Assembly: GCA_963662175.1 (NCBI GenBank)
Contig: OY759215.1
Coordinates: 12,761,079-12,825,078 of the forward strand
Direction of reading: 5' to 3'
DNA length: 64,000 bases
From: Aradus depressus
Lineage: Eukaryota; Arthropoda; Insecta; Hemiptera; Aradidae
Notes under the pieces: generated by a model
Seen by the model: the letters and a program-made list of their open reading frames with translations, nothing else
Databases searched by the model: none
What the model was told of the DNA's origin: nothing
Made by a program: the position numbers and the translations under genes
Shown here: positions 44,546 to 58,400 of the stretch, piece after piece
How the letters are laid out: every line of letters starts with the position of its first letter
Numbering within the stretch: position 1 is the first letter of the stretch

Positions 44546-46434
44546 CTGTGTTTTAAGTAATTTAACAGAATTGGAAAAAAAAAATTACCCGGAGGAAATG
44601 CCTTAAATTAAGTTCAATTCAGAGAGGACCTCAACATCCTCTTAGCTCTCATCTTGCAGATTTTTGAAGGAGAAATATGACATAATAGTTGAAATTCAAA
44701 TTTACTGTGGAATGGCACATTGTACTTTTTATTATTCTAGCAGTGTGCGAATTACCAGGCGGGCCTTTCAGGAAGGGGAAGAACTATATCTCCCTGTTCA
44801 AAATAACAAAATATATATCTCTTTTGTATGGATAACCGCGTATAATATAATATTCAAAATCTTATTAATTTTTATTGCACAACCTTCACAATAACAAAAT
44901 TGTAGTAATATCTTCACAATTAATGTTTCCTGTGGAATGTCATAATTCACAAAAAAGATTTCCAACATAAGTACATGGTAAGGTTTATACCAGAATTCAG
45001 CGCGGAGACGACAGTCCGGCACATATTGGAAACTTTATTTTTTCTTCAATATTTATAACCAGTTAAGACCTTATTTAAAACATATGTTTGTCAAAGGGTG
45101 TAGTGAAACACACTGAGTTCTTAGGTCTTCATTTAGACTTAAAGTGGAGTATAAACAGAAAAATTTATGAAAAAAAAAGTGGTCAGAACTACCATCAGCC
45201 ATACTAAGGCATGAATAGTCAACGTTTATTAAATATCGACAACGACCAAGACATGCAGCGGCAAATTAAAAGACCGTCCAAAAAACTCGGTAGAGCGCTT
45301 GACCGAAGTGGTTAGTAATCTTATTGTTCGTCTCAAAAACACTTGTTCTTATGTCTCTCAACAGAAGAGATGTTGCCATCTCACATTACCAATATTTCGA
45401 TAGTTGGAAATACATATATGTTTTATTCGAAATAAGAAATTTACTAATTTTTCTTCTAAAAATATTACTGCAAAAAAAATTTTAAATCATGGGCATTAGC
45501 AATCTTCTTAATAGATTATAATTTTGATTCAATGTTTTTTATTTTTCATTAATTTACAAAAATAAATGTTTACTGCAACAAGAATAAATAGTATTAAATA
45601 AATGAGTTAAGTATTAACAGTACAATATAACAGACTTTTCAGTCATGTTTCAAATTTCAAGCCTCCTAATGTACCTACAAAGAATAACACGAACCCAAAA
45701 CGCTTTTCTAACAATCAAAACAAGGAATTAGAAATGATTGATGGCATTACATTAAAATCAATTGATCAAATTTGCTCAAATCACCAACTACCTCATCCAT
45801 GAATATAATATGACACAAAATCACACTTACACATTATGAACTCAAAAACGCACAATATTACTTATTTTATTTATAATACTGTAATCCTTGTATTATCATA
45901 ACACAGAATATGTTATATTATACAAAAAAAAGTGGCAAATTATTGTTACATTTCATTGTGTAAAGTTTGAAATCTAAGGAACATTAGTACAATACTATAT
46001 ATTCTCTTCCGCCTCCTTAAAAAAAGACTTTTAGTAATTCGCACACTGAAAAATTTCAAATAATGTACAGCAATATGGTCTCAACGGAGTTTCCAGCAAC
46101 AACAATAAAATATAGTAAAGATACATAAAATAAACAATCCCAACAGTAAGGTAAAATAATATTATAATATAAATAATACAATACAATAACCCATAATCAA
46201 ATTATTAATAATAATAGAAAAAAATAAAATAAAATGAAAACAAATATTATTATAATACAAAGTGTATAATATGAATGATAATTAGATACAATAAGTTGTC
46301 TGTGTGTGAGAGCACAAACACTGTTCTGTCTGTGTGAAGTACGGACTTGATCTGACCAACAGACTGCTGACTGGTATCGTTGCTGGGTTTATGATATTCC
46401 TGTTCAAATAACGATGGTTTGTGGTTGAGCATTG

Positions 46435-49400
46435 CTAACTTAACATGCTTCGTATCTCTTTATGAAGATGACAGAGGAAATCGACATAGGAGGAGGAACC
46501 GTCCAGTCCTCGATCTTCTACCAAAAAGTGTTTCATCACCACTTCCATTTTATCTCGTGGTTTAATTATGGTCAACTGAAAACATATATATCAAACATAT
46601 TAATTAACAAATCATTCTTTCTGCAATCTATGATTAATGAAACAAAGAAAAAATGTCGTCGGTGGATTACCGACTATGTACTTTCCTAGTAGAACAAATT
46701 AATCAATTACGTTTTCGCTCTCCCTTCAAAGTCAATCGGCCTAAAACTGAATATTTGACATCGTAGTTTCTGAATCCGCACACTAAATTTTGTGTCAATA
46801 CATTCATTACAACGGCAGTTAATAGAGTTTTTGTGTTAAGCCTACCCCTAATCCCGTCTTTCTTTGGCCGATTTGACTGAAAATCAATAGGTATCGTCCT
46901 TACGAGGGCTTTGAATTTATATATACAATTGCGTGACAATACATTCGTACAACGACAGTTATTATAGTTTTTGTCCTAAACCCCCTTCCCTTTAGCCGAT
47001 TTGACTAAAAATGAACAGGTGACGTTCGTGGAGGGTTCTAGATAACCATATAAAATAATGTGTTAACAGAAAGACACACACAGACAGACAGACTTTTTTT
47101 TTTTTTTTTTCATTTTTGGAATGAGGATGTCGGAAAATATGATATTCCGTTGAAAAATCCGCATCGAATTTCTGACCGATTACATGACTTTCCCCATACT
47201 TCGTTTAGTAGGAGGAGTAAAATATTTTCTTGGTATTGTTTATGTATAAGCTCAAATATTAGTAAATGTTCTGTTAAGGCAGGACTCCCCCCCAAGGATC
47301 AAAGGGGACAGGGTGACACAGCCTTAGGTAATCTCAGGTAACCTGAATATTATATAAATATGACAACTTAGTAAACTTCAATGTCACTTTTGAACTTTGT
47401 GCTGACGATGGCGTAAACAGAAACCAATACACTATATGTATATTTTTTAGTGACATTAGACAATATAAAAAAATTTAAAGTTCTTCGTTTTATACATTTT
47501 ATTAATAATCGACTGTACAAAAATATTTACTTTCACCTAGGGCAGGGGTCTTTAACGAGTACCTGACATCGTACAGGCTCTGGACCATTGCTTAACGTCC
47601 CATCCGTAGGACGGCGTGCTTAAGTTTATTTTATTTGGGAGGTAGGGGCCTCAGCTGGGTTAGTTAACTGATATTTTACTATATTTAAATTTATTTAATC
47701 AAAATACTACTGAAACTTTCCAAGGCTCAGTGAGAGCCCGATGGGAATGTTCTGTGCAGTTTTGACCAGTTCATATTTATAAAAAATAATTACTATAACT
47801 CACCCTCATAGTCCTATGTTTAGAATTGGATAGTGCACTTATAACACCTCGGACCTTCTCAGACACCGGGTTGTCGAGGACAGGCAGCCTGTTTCGATCT
47901 GTGTCTACCTGAAGAGTACTTGGAACACCAAACACCGACATAACCCAGTCTGAAGAGACTGAGGCTCCTAGCCATAGGAACATGTAGACACCATTCTCTG
48001 AAAAAAAAAAAAAAATTGTGAATAATGAATGTAGATAAAGCCGAAAGTATCTTCAATGTAGGATGGGGGAGTGAGGAATTTCTATAATGTGGCGCTTCTT
48101 GGCACTGGAAACATGGTACAGTGAGATGAATTAGTTTGGTCGTTCCAGTTCAGAGATAAGACTTATTTCGTCCACACAATGTAGTTCATTTTACGAACAA
48201 GTTAGTTCAGTTCTTCTCCTATTTAATTCAATGAACGAGAGGGGTTACATAATCCATCGATGGGCTCACCGGTTATAGTTCGGTCTCGTTCACTTAAGTA
48301 AATAGTTCAATTGAAGCATGTACGTATTAGCTGTTCGGCTCTCGAGGAGATTTGGTATCTGTAATAGTTATCACAATACATAAAATATTGAGAAATTAGT
48401 ATTGTAACGTATCCACAGTTCAATAACCAACAAATTTTGAGATACTTCAATTTAAAAAATAATTACCTACTAAAATAATAAAACCGGGCAAGCCCGAATG
48501 AAAACCTGCCCGGTTGTTGCTAACAGCGCTCTGGATCTACATATTTGAATAAATCTACATAAGTCTTCTACCCCCACCACCGGAGTTTCATCTTTTATAT
48601 ATAGTTTTCTTGGTCTGAACAATAAATTTTAATCTTTTTCGACTCAGGGCGACTGAGCTCGAATGGACAGTTTATGATTTCTATAAATTTGAAATATAAT
48701 AGTGAGTCATTCATTCCAAGAACTTAGACTTTGGAGAAAATTGAATGAAACTAAAGACCTACTTTTTATGGAAGATAGGCTAAAACACAAGAGAAAGTAA
48801 AGATTCTGCACTTGCCTAGTAGATAGACGCCATTGTCGGTCATTTTTTCGGCGGAACATCGTATACAGGCGGGGAAGTCCTCTTCCATGTCGTGCAGGGA
48901 GTGGAGCCTCGGGTAGAAGTAGGCCAGGGAAGATGGGATGTCCATGACGAGGACAGCAGCCATCATGAACCATCGATCGTCCACTGTCATGTCTTTACCT
49001 GAACCAAACAAAACAATCACATTTTACAAATCCTTCCTCAGACATTAGGTTAAAGAGAAAGCTTTACTTATAAGTCACCGACAGCACTCCTTTTTAGGGT
49101 TCCAAACTATAAACACTATACTATATGCATGAAATTAGCACCAATTATGTAAAATAATGACCCAAATCCAGAGCCATTATAATGTATAAAAAAAATTAAG
49201 TGTAGCTCCAGTATATGCAACATTTGTAGAATATATTTGAAGTGTAGATAGATGCACGTGTGATGTACTTTTGGAAAGAACTTTTTAAGTAAAGTTCAAC
49301 ACATGTTTTCAAATTTGAAATATATGCTCGTCCTGGAGGAAAACTTGTGATATTTAACTACACCCTTCAATTTTTCAAAATACAAATGGAAGTGCCGCAA

Positions 49401-52400
49401 ATTTGGAGCTATTGAATTTTACTCTCATCTAAGAGATTTAAAAACCCTGTTATCTACTTCATACAAGTAGTATCGAAAGAGTATCAAACCCAGCTATCTC
49501 CAACGGAAAAGTAGTTTTCAAAAACTATTTCCAGCAATGTTGGTTTCAAACAAGACAATTTACACTTTTTAGTGTTGGAGTAAGCAAGCTCGCCAACTTT
49601 ACTATCGAATAACTAATTCCTTGAAAAATACTAAATATTCTTCATCTTGTAGGATTTCGATCCTATATTAAAAGGAATCACAACTAACTGATATACCAGA
49701 CTATGTCCGATTCGGCTAATATGAGAATTTTCTCTAACGCTTATTCATCTACACTTTAGGAGGCTGTTCGACTTACCGCCAGAGATAGCGTCACTCTTGA
49801 GAAGACAGTTGACGTAGAGAGGGAGCAACTTCATACATTCAGGAAGGATGAGCTGGCCTGCAGACGTGGGAGAAGCACAGTTCTTCCTGTAGCAGGCCAG
49901 GATCTGGGCGGAGCGGGTGATCAGAGCGTCTTTTACTTGTTTAGGCGAAGATTCCAATAATTTAAACACACCTATAAAAAAATTGTTTAATTTGAAAAGG
50001 CTAAATCATTAATATTACAGAGCAACTAAAAATAACTTCAAACTAGATAACTTATACATTAAGTATTTCTTTTTTTTTTAAGGATAAATTTGTGCTCGCT
50101 GTACATTAACCTGCGAAATCCCTAAGATAAAGGGTTGGTCAAAAATATTTAAAATTTTCCACAACAAAATATGACCCCTAATAACATTGCGCTGGGTGCT
50201 TTGTATCTTTAACCTTCTCCGTGATGAAAAAAACAATTTTTGCCATCACATGGCTTATATTTCTTCACATAAAATTGACATAACAAAGAACGCTTTGAAA
50301 TGATATACCACAAATAGATGTCACATACTAAATGGAGCCATTCATTGAGGTAACGATAAAATTTCGTGAATATACACTGAGATGTTTTGTCCAGATGTGA
50401 CGCACCCAATAGAAAAAATTCCAGCTTTATTTATATAAACAATGAAGAAGGATGGCCTACTTTGTTTCGCGAAGAAGTTGATAAGAGCGTCCAGTTCACA
50501 GGCCCTATAGACGTCCGACATCTGGGAGCAGGCCTTCAACACGAGGTTGATAACTCGGATCCTCCTCTGGCCGGTCAGTGAGGTGTACAGTAGGGCTGCC
50601 TGTATGTACACACCTTCCTCCTCCGTTAGCTTGTCATCGTGCTTGATCTCTAGAGCTAGACCCTGCTCAACAAAATGGGTAAATGTTTTCTACAATACGT
50701 TACGAATATGGAATAAACATTTTGAGTAACTTGGAAGTTGAAGAACGCAGACACAATACGTAAACTTGTAATAAATAATAAATACTTATTTTTGAAATAT
50801 TGTCTATTCCACAAAACAGATGATGGCCTACTAAGTTTTTAGAAGACATGGATGAAAAGTAATTGTGGAATAGACAATATTTTAAAAATTCATTTTTGGC
50901 TAAAAAAAAAAAAATCTTTCTCAAAGCAAACTGCAATTTCTTCATTTTGAAATTTAACTTTTTCTCCAGAGCAATGGATTTATTTTCATAGATTTATTTG
51001 TTGATAAAAAGGGAGGATTTGTGTGTGTGCATAATAACGCATTATTTTTTTCAGAAATTTAGCAAAAAACATCAGGTATTATAAAAATCTATGTCACTCT
51101 AGATGAGTCGAGGAATTAGTTATTGTAACTCATGCCCGGGCTTTAACTTCGAGGTCACATCGCCTACTACGAAAGCGCTCTTTCCTCGCTCTGGTGGATA
51201 TGAGCCAACTCTACTGTGGGAGTACTAATTTTGCATACACAAGATTAGTTACCAAGGGTAGGGTCATTAACGAGTACCTGACATCGTACACGCTCGGTAT
51301 CATCCAAAGGACTGAATGCTCAAGGTTTTTCTCTCTAGTTGATTGTTTCAATGAAACTTAGAATATGTGTAGGAGAAAGGACTTCAATGAAAAAAGAAAT
51401 TTCGATGAATAGCATCTAAACACCAAACTTCAAAATTGGTTGTAAGCAATCGCACAGTTAACGTTTAATTCGGTGAAAAAGACAATAGGAACGTACAGAG
51501 ATTAGAAGTGAACAAGAGAGCTGAGGACTTCATTGCAAAACTTTTCATTGCTCCAAGTGAAATCGGCGATTTTAGAGTTAAAAAAGGGTAGCAACTTAAG
51601 CCTATCCTTTCTGCCCGACTGCAAAGTTAATAAGAAAATCGTTCACAATACTCATAAAACCCTATTTTATTCAATATTAGCACAACGACCACACCCTATA
51701 GACTTTAGATTATATTATTATATCTACTTCTGAAACTATAAAAATGTTGATTCGAAAATTATTTGAATTTCGTATGCTAGAAACGATTCATCCAATACTC
51801 TTATCAAAATCATTGGTTCAATTTATCCCATGTTTACTGTGAACAACCGGAGCATCCTGAAAGAATATTATTCAGTACAATTACATTATCGCCATCAAAG
51901 TGATGTTCAATGTACAATATACTTACTTTATCAGGATCGACAGATGCCAGTTCAATGTCTGTGGTATTGGACATGTAGAAGTGGCCATAAACGTCTGTAG
52001 GCCGGATCCCCGTGGAGGTCCGAACCCTCATTATAGCGTCAAAAGCGCACAGACGTTTTATATCTTTCTCAATATCATTTATTAACCTTTCTCCATCTAA
52101 GTCCGCCTGAAAAGACAAATAACAAATATATGATCTGTATAATAAAATATGTATAAATATTCACATATCCAATTAGTAATGCAGTTCATTGATAATATAC
52201 AATAATAGAAAGCAATGATGAACATGAATAAATCTATTAATAGAGTGTTTTTTTTTTCCGATTTATTCATCATTCTATTAATTAATTTTGTTGGGATGTA
52301 GTTAGTCAATGACTCATGCCCGGGCTTTTAACTATGAGGTCATATCGCCTACTACCAGAGCGCTCTTTGGTCGCTCCGGTGGACATGAGCCCAACTCTGC

Positions 52401-55400
52401 TATAGGACTCCTAAATTTTGCCTATCCAGATTTATTTACCTAAAGTAGGAGTCTTTAATGAGTACCTGACATCGTACAGGCTCAGGACCCTCGCTTAACA
52501 ACCCATCCGAAGGACAACATCTATGCTTTTCATTAGTTTGAGAAGACGTAAGCCTGCTATGAAAACCTTAAACACTTAAATAAATTCAACTAAGAGGGTG
52601 AATATAGAAAATGGATTTTCATCGTTATTCATGGTTGATGTCAAATTAGAAAAAAAAAAGGGTTTTCCCTAAATCTTTCTTTAACTGAATTTATTTATTT
52701 AAGCAATAAAACACCAGGATTACTCTCGACTCGAGAGAATACCCAAACCTTACGAGCAAAAAAGAAAATCACTAAAAGTATAAATGAATTGAAAATACAC
52801 GTTATTTGATGATTTTTTTATGTTCATCACTTATAGAGGAAGCGAAAAATATAAATACAAGCTTTGTAGAATGCATTCAAACTTAAAATATTAATTCAGG
52901 AACAGACTAGAGGTAGGCATTCGAGAACAGAAAAAAAAAAAAAAAGTTAAATTCTCGCCAATAAAACATATTTGAGAGCCTTGGAGGTTTTCTTCCAAGT
53001 TGAGTGATATTTTGAGACGTTTCACTTTAAAGTTAAAACGCTATTAGAAAATTTTAAACTTTAAAAGTACAAAAAGAGTAATTTCCAACCTGGAAATAGG
53101 TGTACTTGTATATTTCTCCGCCGGTGAGCCTGGAGACCTGGCCGATGGTGGGTAGGTCTATGAAGGAGTTGTTGGTGACGAACAGGTCCACACTGCAGCC
53201 CACTCCGACACACTCCTGACCCAAGTTGTTATACACTGTCGTCTGAGGACCTATAATATATAACAGGTGCTACCTTACAATCGGGGTCATAAATTATATC
53301 TACGCTCTTGAAAACCGGTGCTCAGAGCATGCGTACATCTTTTAACGTGAACGCAAGGTCACTGTGTTGACCGACGAATGAATTATTGTTCTTTCTAATT
53401 TTGTGTGGCCATTGCCACGGATGTTCTTGTTTGCATAGTTTCATTTTTTAAGTAAACACATATGGTGTTCTAAAATAAATTCGTAGTGGATAATCCGCTG
53501 AACTTGGGCAAGTTCTCAAATTTGAATAGTGATCCAAAACAACCACCGGCAGCTAGACATCCCTAAGCAATCTGTTGTTTCAGAACATTAGGTATGCACT
53601 GCCGTGTTTTGTTTCTATATTACGGCTCTACTTTTGATAGTAATTCCAAAAATTGTCTTCATACATCCTTAAATGGTTTTTATACATATTTCAGTCTTGA
53701 ATTATGATTCTAATTCAAAAGATGACATTGCCCACGTTAATAAAATATTAAAATTAGCAAATAAGAATAATAAATAATTACTCAAGATAGTTTTTTCTTT
53801 ATCAGTTCCTAGAAGAGATCTATCATCACGGTTTTTCAGTTTACCAGGAGCTTCGGCAATCGGTAATGACGAATGGAATACCAACAGTTTACCAGCACAA
53901 TTCGAAGCCTTAAAGAAAAAAACGTAAAAACAAATTAATAAATAAAATAATTATGTATTTTTAGAGTATTATATCCGCTCTACGGCTCTGTCCAAATCAG
54001 ATTATACATTTAGCTTGATTATATTATATTCATTATGGTTTATAATCGAAGCGCTTGAGGTAAATAATGCTACGATAATGCCACTTTTTATGTTTGTTTT
54101 AAATTTGTCTTTTATGGTCAAATACTATTAATCTCCCTCGAATACTACAAGTAGAAATTTAATGATAATGGTCTTCGAAGAACTTACACAGACTAGTAAA
54201 TTGAGAACATATTGTGAAGAAGTATGATAAATAAAATAAACATCTTTTTAATAAAATAATGTCTATTTCATAAAAAATATATACATAATCTACCGATTTC
54301 GACATGGTCAGGTTTATTTGTTATATGAGCTAAGACAGTTTGCTGTGGACAGGTTGCCTCGGCTACTTAATTTATGACCCACAAAACCTATTCAATTCCA
54401 ATGAGCCATAAATCATTAGAAAAACAAGGTCACAAAGGAACAGTAATTATCCATAAAAAAACATAGAAAGGATTGAACAGTTTCCGTTTTGTCCATACCT
54501 CTATCTAAGAAATAACCCAGGAAATGATATCCCCCTTTCCACAAACATTTTCTTAATTTTTCTATTGATTTCTGGCTCATTGGAAATGAGTAGTTTCTAT
54601 GGATCATAAATAGGTAATATATCAAAAAGAAATACCCAAACAACATTTGTTAGACACTTCAGTGCTATCAGTGTTTGACAGCTGTAAACTAACGATTATT
54701 TCGTTTCCTCACGTATTTTGTACATTTTTTGACAACTAAAACTAGAATTAGTAGCATATAGCCAAAAAAGAATTTTTTCTGATGTTAAAGGTTCAATAAA
54801 AAATAATTAAGATTGAGAGAAAAACAAGAAAAATAACTTAACCGCCAATTAGGGCTCATGATTGAAGACTAAATATGTTTTTTGTTTTTGTTTTCCAGGA
54901 ATCAACATTAGGATTCATTTTCATCTATTTGCAACGAATTCTACTATTGCCAAAACAAATGATAATAATTTAATCGTGATATTTCGGGTCCCACCATAGC
55001 TGCTTTTGATTCTATTTTTTTTTCTAATTTAGCATCTTACAATAAAATAATAACTCACATAAAGAATGGTAATTACCTTAAAAGCTTCAAGGCCAGCTTG
55101 AATAGCGGGTGCTAAGATGGTTTCTGTTTCCCTGGTATCGGCGAACATAGCGGGTATCTGCTGCATCAGTATGTCGATCAAGGTCTCAGACTCTTGAGGG
55201 TCAACCAAGAACCCGTCCAAAAGGGGCATGAACATCTCCTGGGTGTCTCCCACCACCAACATTTGAGGCTGACCAAGGTTAGGCTGGAAATCGAACCACA
55301 ATATGCTATCAAAACTTTAATGATATAATTTCTCTTTCAAAATATATTTTATGTGAAAGAGGAAAATAAAGAGGGACAATTACTTATAAGTCATAGCTTT

Positions 55401-58400
55401 ATATATATAACTCCTTTTGTAGGCGGTTGGTTGCACTTGTCAAGGGGCTATTCATTCGGGACAATGTCTAATGGGGACTAACTGAAGAAAGTCCATGCAT
55501 GCAGAAGCTACATAAGTGTAATATAACTAAATTGCGACCAAAATATTATTATTGTTTTTATAATAATATTAAATAACAATAATAAATAGATCCTGGCGAG
55601 TTGAAGGCCTCTCATCACGACCAGGAAAGGAGATCTTCTGACCAATGCTATTCAGGTAGGATGTAATATAATAACCATCAAGTATCTAGTTAGTTATATG
55701 ACTCATGCCCGGGCTTCAACTACAAGGTCAATACAATATAATAATAAAGTATTTATATTTGTTTTTATAAATGGCGATTATGTTAGTTGCAAACTTGTTC
55801 TTTGTGTGTTTAGTATAAAATTGTTCCGATGAATTTTCAACTTTTAATAGTTTATTCCTGGCTTTACCCCAGTTAATATTGATTTAATTTCTCATAATTC
55901 ACTTCGCTGATTGGACCTTTCGCCTTTGCTTATTAGAAATCCAATGATGATTAACAGAAAAATCAATAATTAATGTAACGTTTGATGGAAAGGAGGTCCT
56001 ACCGTCCCTAATTAACTTATTTTAGATGCAGTCATTATACAAAGATAAGCAAATACCAGCATATTTAAAAGTAAATATAGTTACCCCATAGAAAAAATAA
56101 TAATATCGCGAGAGACCCGAACTCAACGCTCCAGAAATTAACAGATTTCCATGGTATATAGATATTCCCATTTATGTTTTCTCATGGCGAGTCTTATTGT
56201 TTACGCAAAAAAGACGGATAATGCCAAATTCTGCATTCACTAATTACCAGAAGCTGATCGTTTAGGGTGAAGGTGCTACTAATTTGATCGCCATATCTCA
56301 GCTTCTATTGAACGTAGACAAATGTTTTATAACTCAAATTAAAGAAAACACGCTATATAACCTATTTCTGGTAGAAAATGACGAATTTAAGAACTTCAAC
56401 CCAAAGGATGAATTTTTTAAAATTTTGCCGCTATCTGGTGATCCGATTTTTTTGATTAACGAACTTTTCTTCCTTCTTACAAGACTGATTTTTCATAAGT
56501 TAAAAAAAAATACGGGAATTAAGCTTACGGAAGTTATCACGCGAACGGACAAACGAGAATTTGAACGATGAAGGGCACCGAATGAGGGGCAATGTTCTAT
56601 GAAAATATGCGGTAATTTCCATAGGTCTTATCGACAGGGTGAGCGCATTGGCTGATTTCTGCAGAAATATTTAGAAAATAAGGTATATTGAATTTAAAGG
56701 AGCTGTTTACTTATATTAAAAGACATCTGATTTCATTTCTTTCAACCATAAACAAACAGAAGGAAAACGCGAGATTTTGGTCTCAAACATAACCCAAACA
56801 TCCCCAGAGTTCGAATTAAACGAATGACGGCTTAATAGCCCTGTTTATAACGCTTTAACTTTTGTTGTTGCTGTTTTTTTTCGCTCTTACACTGCTCAAT
56901 TTCAACTCAAAAATATTCTTAAAAAACAGGTACAGAATCTAATAAAGTTATTAAAAATCTAACTAGAGAAAACAACTGAAGCTATACTTACGTTGATATT
57001 GTAGAAATGAACAGAGCTATTGTAGGTGATGAAGCCGACTCTCATGAGAGACTTGTCCTGGCCACGTTCCCGGGGAAGACTTTGAAGAATGGTTCTCATC
57101 TCACTGCAGAGCAACGAGACCAGACCAGACTTCACGTTGTTGTAGGAAACATCAATAACAAATATCAGGGCTGGCGGCTTTGGAAACTGGTTCTCCTAGC
57201 AATGAAATAACAAAAATTATTATTTAAAAAATGTATTTTTAAGTAGGCAGTTCAGTATTTGTCTCAAATAAATTCAGGCAGAAATGAAGATCTCTCAGTG
57301 CCAGACCTATGTAACGACCACATTTAAAAAAAGTACGTTTCGTTACCTTAATCAGCAGAACACGTGAGTCCACTTTTCATCAAAATCGACATTTTAATGC
57401 ATAAGAAAAATGTATTCTACAGAATATTATGATAAACTTATAATAGTATAATTTTGATTAATCATTATTAGATTAAATTGATTTCGAAACGACCACTTAT
57501 TTTCAATCATTTAGAGATTTAAATAATACTTTGTTTGACTTAACTGATTCATAAGAGAGTAAATAGTTCTTATTAAAACAGTTTAAAAAGTTCAAAAAAT
57601 CAATATAGAACCTATTTAATAATAATACTTAATTATTCAAAATTTTGTGAAGAACATAGAAACGTCAAATGGTATTAAAAACATTTCCATTTATATTGAT
57701 TTCGAAAAAATGTTCTGTCATAAAAATTAATTAATTAACTTTTGATTCTCCTATTACTTTTTGGAGTTATGTGTTTTGCTGATACAAGAACGATTGGCGA
57801 ATGATATTTGTTGCCAGAACTTCTCTCATAACATTTTCTTAATACTATAGTAGTGATATTTTGATAGCTAGATATAATTCAAATTTCATTTTTTTTCATT
57901 TCTAAGTTGTATAATAACTGGAATTATATCTGTAAGCATTGTCGTTGAAACTAAAAAAAAATACTTTTTTGGAAAGGGCACAGCTTTTGAACAAAACGAT
58001 GTAACAGACAAACAATAAATAGCTCGCACATGGGCATTAAGTGCTATGGTTGATGTCTGTTTTCAAAGTTAAATTTACTTTTAGTGTGCAATATTATGTT
58101 TTGTTTAATATAGTAACAAAGTAAATTTTCTAAAAATGTAGTTTAATGACAAATTCTAAGGTTAAAAATAGCCTATTCTGAAATTAGATATTGGAGTATC
58201 AAAGCTGGATTTTTTTACGCTTGCATACATTTTTTTCTAATTTGTCCATGAATCATTGACATGAAATTTAGTGAGATGATAAATATATAGAACTTATCTT
58301 CCCCTAAATTAAAATATTTCATTAGGTGCTTATTTGAAAATTGTTCTTATAATATTTTTCTACACCTTCAGTATGTTTATTATCCATTTCTTGCAATTGG

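Larger units (their letters stand above)
41651..46434. other. Intergenic region between convergent PSMD13 and Sec24 genes
   Basis: AT-rich, no gene recognised. It contains hammerhead-like repeats at 41935-42095 and 43440-43612, a short perfect palindrome at 44500-44545, and the presumed 3' UTR of Sec24 at its right end. The rest shows only low-complexity runs. Confidence 0.5.

Noticed and set aside
48110..48330. Repeated GTTCATT / GTTCAGTTC-like steps suggesting another repeat element
   Set aside because: The signal is short and no ends or second copy could be defined.
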